Source of the DNA: Carex sylvatica
Lineage: Eukaryota; Streptophyta; Magnoliopsida; Poales; Cyperaceae
Assembly: GCA_964058845.1 (NCBI GenBank)
Contig: CAXKVR010000409.1
Coordinates: forward strand, 1-11,348
Reading direction: 5' to 3'
Length of the DNA: 11,348 nt
Notes under the pieces: generated by a model
The model's input: the letters and a program-made list of their open reading frames with translations, nothing else
Databases searched by the model: none
Told to the model about the DNA's origin: nothing
Shown here: positions 6,467-11,348 of the stretch, piece after piece
How positions within the stretch are numbered: the stretch's first letter is position 1
Layout: every line of letters starts with the position of its first letter
Made by a program: the position numbers and the translations under genes

Positions 6467-9400
6467 GTTAGTACAGATTGACTCTTGACCTGCCTTTTTT
6501 TTAATCGTTTTGAATTTTTGTGATTATTTTGATTTGGGTTTTGTTGGGAAGTTAAGACTTGAGGATTATTTTGACTGGTCAACTGTAATTAGGGATAAAT
6601 TAAAGCGGTTGAAGTTCTGAAGTTAACTGTGGATTTTTTTCGGTCCGTACCCATTTTATCGGGCAAAATTAACTCGTAGACCATTGACCTCTTTCTCCAC
6701 CAATATTTAAACGACTTACATTTCTGATTTGATCTGCCTGTAACTTCTACTATAACCTGCCTGAATTGGAATTACCAAAAAAATAAATTGACTGTTTAGT
6801 TGAATATAACCCTTCAAAGTAGGGTTAATTCTTTGTTAATAACAGATCAACTACTTTGAAGTCATGTTGGTCTGTCATTGTGCTTATGGTTAACAACACC
6901 TTTTTTTCCTTGGTTGAGACTAGGGGTAATTTGTGTGGTTAATTCTTCTAAATTTAGGTAGTAATTCAGTTCATTTTAGTAAGAAAGATAATTAAACTGG
7001 TCTATAGTTTACAATTTTGTTGCTCGGAGTAATTTATTTTAGACAGCATGTAAGTTTACTATTCTTGTTTTCTCCACTCCCTGATTTTGGTATTTGATAG
7101 GCCTGTCAGTATTATGTGCCACAGGTGCCATACTGGTTAGGTCCTGCTATAGTAATTAGATTTCTTCCTTTCAAAATTCTTTACTATCTGCCATCAACTT
7201 TGAAACCAGGGGCAATTTGGTATGAGCCACCAAGCAGCCTTGGCAACTGTAACTGCTCAGGCACAAATGCATCTCCATTCACCGAAACCATCTTCTTCTT
7301 CTTCTGAGTTACCTGCAACTCCAGTTGCACACTTTACAGAGCCCACTACACCCCGGTCAGCCAACAGCATAGTAAATGCCTCGACCAGTGATGGCTTCAA
7401 CTGGAGAAAGTACGGTCAGAAGCAAGTCAAGAGTAGTGACAACTCACGCAGTTACTATAGGTATTGATAATTGTTTGTCCCTATAAAACACTAAAATATT
7501 ATGGATAGCCTGTAATATGAGAACTATTAGATAGGTTTCAGTCATTTGAAACATCGTAAATATCACCTGTAACCTTGCTCACCTTTTTCCCCTCATTTGG
7601 TTAGTAACTATAAGTACAAAAATGTCCCTTTTTCCCCTCATTTGGTTAGTAAAAATATTGCGAGGAAGGCAGGTAGTTTGAGCTGGGGTATACATGATAT
7701 CCTTTTAATAATTTCAGGAAGCTATCTCTCATATTCTGAGAATTTTCAGCAGTAGTGGAGTACGTACAGAGAAAACTTTCCAAGAATGGATAATATATGG
7801 CTTTGTTTCTGTTAAGTGGATTCTTAATTTAACTAATGCATTCAGTGCACGTAGACCAAAGTATTTTGGATAACGTAATATGAACTTGGTTCACATGCAC
7901 CTAAATCTCTTCTAACAATAGGTGCACCAACTCGAGTTGCCTTGCCAAGAAGAAGGTCGAGCACTGTCCTGATGGACGTGTGGTTGAGATCACCTACCGT
8001 GGGCTCCACAATCATGAACCCCCTCAGAAAACAAGATTCTATAAAGTAAAAGGGATGTCTGATTCCATTGAGAAAGAGCCTCCGATGCCTCCGGTGCTGA
8101 CCAGCGATGAACCGGAGGCATCCATTGATACTTCTTGCAAAGATCTGGTGGTGAAAAAAGAGGAAAGTGGAGACCAGCAGCTGTATTGTTCAAGTGACTG
8201 TGAGCGTGACCCAGGCGGCAAAGCTGAAGAGGATACTGGAGAGGAACCCCATCCAAAGAAAAGGTGAGTTGTCAGATCCTTTTATGTAGTATTTATTACT
8301 GACTTGCCTCATAACCGTTTTTTTTTTCTGAATGTTACTGTCACTAAAAAAAATGGCTCTTCAGGCTATTCCATGGTGTTGGAAATCTAGAATATGTTGT
8401 TATTTTCGGACATCAAAGGTTGTATGTTCCATACAACCCTGTGATACTTTCTTTCTGGGGATTTCACAAAAGGGCTTTTCGAGGTTCGACTATGAAGAAA
8501 CTGCAGAGAAGTTATCTCTTTTGCTATTTGCGAAGGAGTCCCAATATTTTTTTTTTAAATGATGACCAGTGAGGTGGCCCTGCTACTAGGGTTCTTAACT
8601 TTTTCTGGGTCTTCACTTAACTATCCTGCTATCTAAGAATGATGCCCAAAAATCGTAGTTAAAAGTTGTCTTTGCCATTTTTACACATGGCCATGGCCAG
8701 TCTTCTGTCTCAGAATACTAATGGTTTATGTCCTCTAAATATGTTTTCATCATTTCAACCCCTCGGTGCTTTTATCAAACAGACTCGTTAGTTTGGAAAT
8801 AGAAAGCAACAGGATTTTCATTGTATGTGCTATCTAAGAATGATGCCCAAAAGTCGTAGTTAAAAGTTGTTTTTGCCATTTTCATACATGTCCATGACCA
8901 GTCTTCTGTTTCAGAATACTAATGGTTTGTGTCCTCTATATATGTTTCATCATTTCAACCCCTCGGTGCTTTTATCAAACTGACTCGTTAGTTTGGAAAT
9001 AGAAAGCAACAGGACTTTCATTGTATGTGATAAAAACTAATGATAAATCTGCAATTATTTGATAGCATAGATGTTTTATTGTAAATGTCCCTTCATTTCA
9101 TCTGACATCCATATTCGGTGATTATCATAAATATTGCAGGATAATTACAAATCAAAGTAGTACACTTAGTTCCCCAATGCCGGTACAAGCGCCTGTGCTG
9201 AGAACTGTCAGAGAACAGAAAATTATTGTGCAGAACCCAGGCCAGGTCAGTGATGGGTACAGGTGGCGCAAATATGGGCAGAAAATTGTCAAGGGAAACC
9301 CAAATCCAAGGTATGTTCATTTCCTCCGTTATTAATCTTTCATTACAATCATCACAACTGCACTGCAGTGTGTTTGCCATGCTAGGCATATTTGAAATAT

Positions 9401-10152
9401 GGCTTTCTGCAAATATGTAAGCTCTGCACTGTGTTTAAATAGACTGTTTTTCCCTATATTTTCTGTTTTATTTTTCAAAGTGGAAATCACCCAAAATCAA
9501 GAAAAGTTGAATCAGTGATGGTTTTTATGTTTGAAGAGGTTATGGTTTTACTTGTTCAGTTGATATGAACAGTTCAAGGATAGGTTTATCAATTTCCTGC
9601 CAACTTAACAATTGCTATATAGTTTAAAGTATATTTCTAAAAGTATCCATAAGAACTTTGGTTATTTCTTTTATGTTTTTTGGTTGTAAAAGATGGAAAG
9701 ATTGGGTTTAGTTCGCCATTTCAAAATTTACCTTTCCGTTTACTAATTCTTCTGTCCAATTTCATTTTCACAGAAGCTACTACAGGTGCACATTTGAAGG
9801 CTGTCCTGTCAGAAAACATGTTGAAAAGGCTCCTGATGACTCGAAAAATGTTGTTGTAACCTACGAAGGAAAACACAGCCATGATATACCATCAAAACTT
9901 TTGCTCGACTCACCACGCACCTCAGGTGCTGCAAATCCACCCATGACCAAACCTGATGTGCCTTCCAAATCAGACGTTAAACTTGCAAAGGAGGTTGAAT
10001 TAGGAGGTGACAATATGATAGAATCAGCGCATACTTTACTGAGCATGAGTTGTAACTCTTCTTCTTCATCAGGAGATAATAATTCAGAGGAAACTAAGGC
10101 ACCAGCTTTAAAGGATAATCCCTCTTCAGCAGTTCAAGTAAAAAATTCTTGA
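6161..10152 (+). CDS. group I WRKY transcription factor (five exons, 482 aa)
   Basis: This encodes a nuclear, sequence-specific DNA-binding protein that binds W-boxes (TTGACC/T) and usually controls defence, stress or developmental genes. The coding sequence joins 6161-6466, 7210-7460, 7922-8263, 9140-9310 and 9774-10152. All junctions are GT-AG and the frame is kept throughout. Two WRKY domains with C2H2 fingers define group I: WRKYGQK 167-173 with C187, C192, H215, H217, and WRKYGQK 342-348 with C362, C367, H391, H393. The N-terminus has Ser-Pro sites (5, 11, 13, 91) and the segments [12 protein letters not shown] (49-60) and [16 protein letters not shown] (105-120), which resemble the N-termini of the WRKY3/WRKY4 type. 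The linker and tail recall WRKY32-like proteins, so no ortholog is assigned. The linker ends in PKKR (297-300), a likely nuclear signal. Nothing is broken or missing. Exon ends are inferred from frame, splice sites and domain continuity, not from transcripts. Confidence 0.93.
6467..7209 (+). other. intron 1 (743 bp) with a W-box cluster
   Basis: This is a phase 0 GT-AG intron, T-rich, as first introns of plant genes often are. It holds five W-boxes: TTGACC 6485-6490, TTGACT 6571-6576, its inverted partner GGTCAA 6577-6582, TTGACC 6684-6689 and TTGACT 6788-6793. All lie in the first 330 bp. An intronic enhancer is inferred, not shown. Confidence 0.8.
6571..6582. promoter_or_regulatory. back-to-back W-box pair TTGACTGGTCAA
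   Basis: Two W-boxes abut in opposite orientation with no spacer (TTGACT then GGTCAA). This arrangement could bind two WRKY domains, from one group I protein or a dimer. It lies 105 bp into intron 1. Confidence 0.5.
7210..7460 (+). CDS. WRKY gene exon 2 (residues 103-186)
   Basis: The exon begins [18 protein letters not shown], a stretch seen in WRKY3/WRKY4-like proteins, directly after an AAACCAG acceptor. A Ser run (130-134) and a Thr/Ser/Pro-rich spacer follow. The first half of the N-terminal WRKY domain is next: [14 protein letters not shown] from 163 and SRSYYR up to 186. The Arg186 codon is split AG|G by intron 2 (phase 2). Confidence 0.93.
7461..7921 (+). other. intron 2 (461 bp)
   Basis: This phase 2 GT-AG intron interrupts the N-terminal WRKY domain between SYYR and CT. 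It contains a 26-bp perfect direct repeat (7582-7607 and 7627-7652). Retention gives Tyr then a stop right after Arg186. Confidence 0.9.
7582..7652 (+). repeat. 26-bp perfect direct repeat in intron 2
   Basis: The segment beginning CCTTTTTCCCCTCATTTGG occurs at 7582-7607 and again at 7627-7652, with a 45-bp period. Identity is complete, so the duplication is recent or conserved. Confidence 0.9.
7922..8263 (+). CDS. WRKY gene exon 3 (residues 186-300)
   Basis: The exon supplies the zinc finger of the N-terminal domain: C187-X4-C192, 22 residues, then H215-N-H217, with the conserved LAKKKVE and [15 protein letters not shown] stretches. An acidic, Glu/Asp-rich linker (about 218-294) follows and ends PHPKKR, a probable nuclear localisation signal. 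The donor AAG|GTGAGT is a perfect consensus. Arg300 is split (phase 2). Confidence 0.95.
8264..9139 (+). other. intron 3 (876 bp)
   Basis: This phase 2 GT-AG intron lies between the linker basic patch and the C-terminal domain exon. Positions 8270-8620 hold nothing recognisable: a short frame at 8332-8562 has no family resemblance and lies wholly within the intron. Positions 8627-9027 are a tandem duplication. Confidence 0.9.
8627..9027 (+). repeat. 201-bp tandem duplication in intron 3
   Basis: Unit 1 (8627-8827) and unit 2 (8828-9027) are head to tail. Both begin TGCTATCTAAGAATGATGCC and end TTTCATTGTATG. I count 11 substitutions and one single-base deletion, about 94-95% identity. Neither unit resembles a coding sequence or a known element. 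Confidence 0.95.
9140..9310 (+). CDS. WRKY gene exon 4 (residues 300-357)
   Basis: The exon holds the linker [12 protein letters not shown], the basic stretch [11 protein letters not shown] and the first half of the C-terminal WRKY domain, with [20 protein letters not shown] at 338-357. This domain does most of the W-box binding in group I proteins. The exon ends inside the Arg codon of the PR pair, the conserved R-type intron position of WRKY genes. Confidence 0.96.
9311..9773 (+). other. intron 4 (463 bp), R-type WRKY intron
   Basis: This phase 2 GT-AG intron splits Arg357 of NPR|SYYR as AG|A. It is the conserved intron position in the C-terminal WRKY domain of groups I, IIc-e and III. The donor is AAG|GTATGT and the acceptor TTTCACAG. 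Confidence 0.95.
9774..10152 (+). CDS. WRKY gene exon 5 (residues 357-482) and stop
   Basis: The exon completes the C-terminal domain with [19 protein letters not shown]4CX23HXH (C362, C367, H391, H393) and the [15 protein letters not shown] strand. The tail of about 89 residues has one S-P site (S403) and the segment [11 protein letters not shown] (438-448). A Ser run and an acidic, low-complexity end follow. It stops at TGA 10150-10152. Confidence 0.96.
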
Positions 10153-10500
10153 TTTGAAAGAACTTGACTAAAGGAATTTTGATGATGCGTGTTCTATTGT
10201 TTATTTATCTCATTTTAGTTTAGTGGGGTGGTGAGGTAGGTCATCATGTATGTCCGATAAAGAATTTGATGCTGACAAACATTGATATGCATTTATTTAC
10301 TAGCTAATTAGTGGCAGGATACCTTTTGTTTCTCGTTTCTTTTCTTTGTTAATCTCGTGATCATGGGTGTTGCGTGTATAGAGTCCTGTTCTAGTTTTGT
10401 ATATTGTATATTTGAAATGATCGCTGATTTTAAGTAGAAGGTAGTGTTCTTGTGGTGTTAGTGAGCCCTGTTTTTCTGGCAATAGTTTTATACATTACGA
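10153..10500 (+). other. probable 3' UTR and polyadenylation region
   Basis: T-rich sequence follows the stop codon. GATAAA at about 10256 and the TTGTATATTGTATATT stretch at about 10397-10412 look like plant near-upstream and far-upstream polyadenylation elements. The exact cleavage site cannot be read from the sequence. One W-box lies at 10164-10169. Confidence 0.45.
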
Positions 10501-10522
10501 CACATTTCATTGACGCATATAC

Positions 10523-10776
10523 AAAAAAAAAAAAAAAAACGAACCGAATTAGCATTGCAAACGAACTAAAGTTTTATTTCGATTTGTTCGGTTCAAACCG
10601 AAATATATTAATTTTTTTTATTTAAAACAATTGATTTATAATAAACCGAAGTATATTAAGAAATAAACTAAGATATTTAGATATAAATAAAATATTTAAA
10701 GCAATTGATTAAGAAATAAATCAGAGTGGTTCGAATCAAATTTATATTATATAAAAATTCGGTCGGTTCGGTTTTC
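10523..10776. repeat. MITE-like element with CGGTTCGG-type ends
   Basis: A run of 17 A (10523-10539) is followed by CGAACCGAATT. About 210 bp later the sequence ends AATTCGGTCGGTTCGGTTTT (10756-10775), which is roughly the inverse of the start. The interior is AT-rich and repeats the theme (TTCGGTTCAAACCGAA near 10588-10603; AAACCGAAGTATATTAAG near 10644). AACCGAACCG-type repeats are common in plant intergenic DNA. The family and target-site duplication are unknown. Confidence 0.4.
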
Positions 10777-11348
10777 AAATTCATATTATAACATCATGTT
10801 AGGCAGACGCACATGAGACGTTGCTTTGGATAAAGAAATGTCTGAATTTGGCTTGAACACTAAGAACTGTCAAGATTTTTAGGCGTATAAACCAAATTTT
10901 CAGTTGTGACTTCTTTCTGCAACTTTTGTTAGAAAATTACGTCATCAATGAAGCCAAAATTTTGTTTTAATAATAGTTTAATCCAGATTTAATTCTGTAA
11001 CAAAGATAATTTCACGCTTACGAAGAGAACGAAAGTTTAATCTGTTCTTTGAAGGAAGAAGTTATAAAATCCTGCCCTGTGAGAGGACGTAATTTGTTTG
11101 TGTCATAAAATTAGTTTTCTTTATTAATAAAATGAAGAGACAAAAATCTAATTTCTAACTTTTGACGGAACAGAATTTTAATTCTCTGATCAGTACCTAC
11201 GCTATTTTTCTTCTTCTTTGTTTTCATTTGAAAATGGGTGCGAGACGGAATTCTCTCGTCCGTCAATTTTATATTTTAAATTCACAGGTTAATTTCTCAG
11301 AGAATCAAATTCGATTTTAACTTTTATTAATAAAAAAATTCGGTCAAT
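10777..11348. other. intergenic, no gene seen
   Basis: No supported reading frame. A weak inverted repeat pairs GAATTTTAATTCTCTGA (11173-11189) with TCAGAGAATCAAATTC (11297-11312). Between them is a small hairpin GACGGA/TCCGTC (11244-11264). This could be a short decayed fold-back element or chance. Confidence 0.5.

Noticed and set aside
7102..7209. Possible extra exon before exon 2, using an earlier acceptor near 7124
   Set aside because: The frame through this stretch continues into exon 2 out of frame with the WRKY domain. The acceptor at 7208-7209 gives the expected GQFGMSHQ start.
8332..8562. 76-codon frame in intron 3
   Set aside because: It lies wholly between well-supported splice sites, resembles no family, and the frames of the flanking exons join without it.
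6161..10152. Assignment to WRKY44 (TTG2) or WRKY1 (ZAP1)
   Set aside because: The N-domain finger, linker and tail do not look like those proteins, and N-terminal motifs point elsewhere, so no symbol is given.

Overview
The window looks like nuclear DNA of a flowering plant, probably a eudicot. It is AT-rich, the one gene has GT-AG introns with T-rich interiors, its 5' leader is pyrimidine-rich, and its product is a plant WRKY transcription factor with two WRKY domains. The species cannot be told from the sequence.

Layout. Positions 1-1900 are non-coding. They hold a fold-back, MITE-like inverted repeat (about 595-880), a weak tRNA-derived SINE-like A/B-box pair (about 929-1020) and an ATT microsatellite. 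Positions 1919-4698 form one large non-autonomous DNA transposon-like element. It has about 630-bp imperfect terminal inverted repeats, internal direct repeats, a hyphenated palindrome (TATGAATACT) repeated about a dozen times, and no transposase. Positions 4700-5830 are AT-rich intergenic DNA. Positions 5840-6160 are the promoter and leader of the gene.

The only gene that can be supported lies on the + strand at 6161-10152: five coding exons (6161-6466, 7210-7460, 7922-8263, 9140-9310, 9774-10152). These join to 1449 nt and 482 residues. All four introns are GT-AG; intron 1 is phase 0 and introns 2-4 are phase 2. The protein is a group I WRKY factor: an SP-rich N-terminus, an N-terminal WRKY domain (WRKYGQK 167-173, CX4CX22HNH), an acidic linker ending in PKKR, a C-terminal WRKY domain (WRKYGQK 342-348, CX4CX23HSH) and a Ser-rich tail with the segment [11 protein letters not shown].

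Points of interest. Eight W-boxes, the binding site of WRKY proteins, cluster within about 900 bp covering the 5' flank and intron 1, including a back-to-back pair TTGACTGGTCAA; this suggests auto- or cross-regulation by WRKY factors. A telo-box lies 12 bp before the start codon. Intron 3 carries a 201-bp tandem duplication about 94-95% identical. Each intron, if retained, brings a stop within ten codons. Downstream of the gene (10523-11348) are a MITE-like element with CGGTTCGGTT-type ends and a second weak inverted repeat. No wholly new biological system is visible; the long-TIR element and the W-box cluster most deserve a second look.
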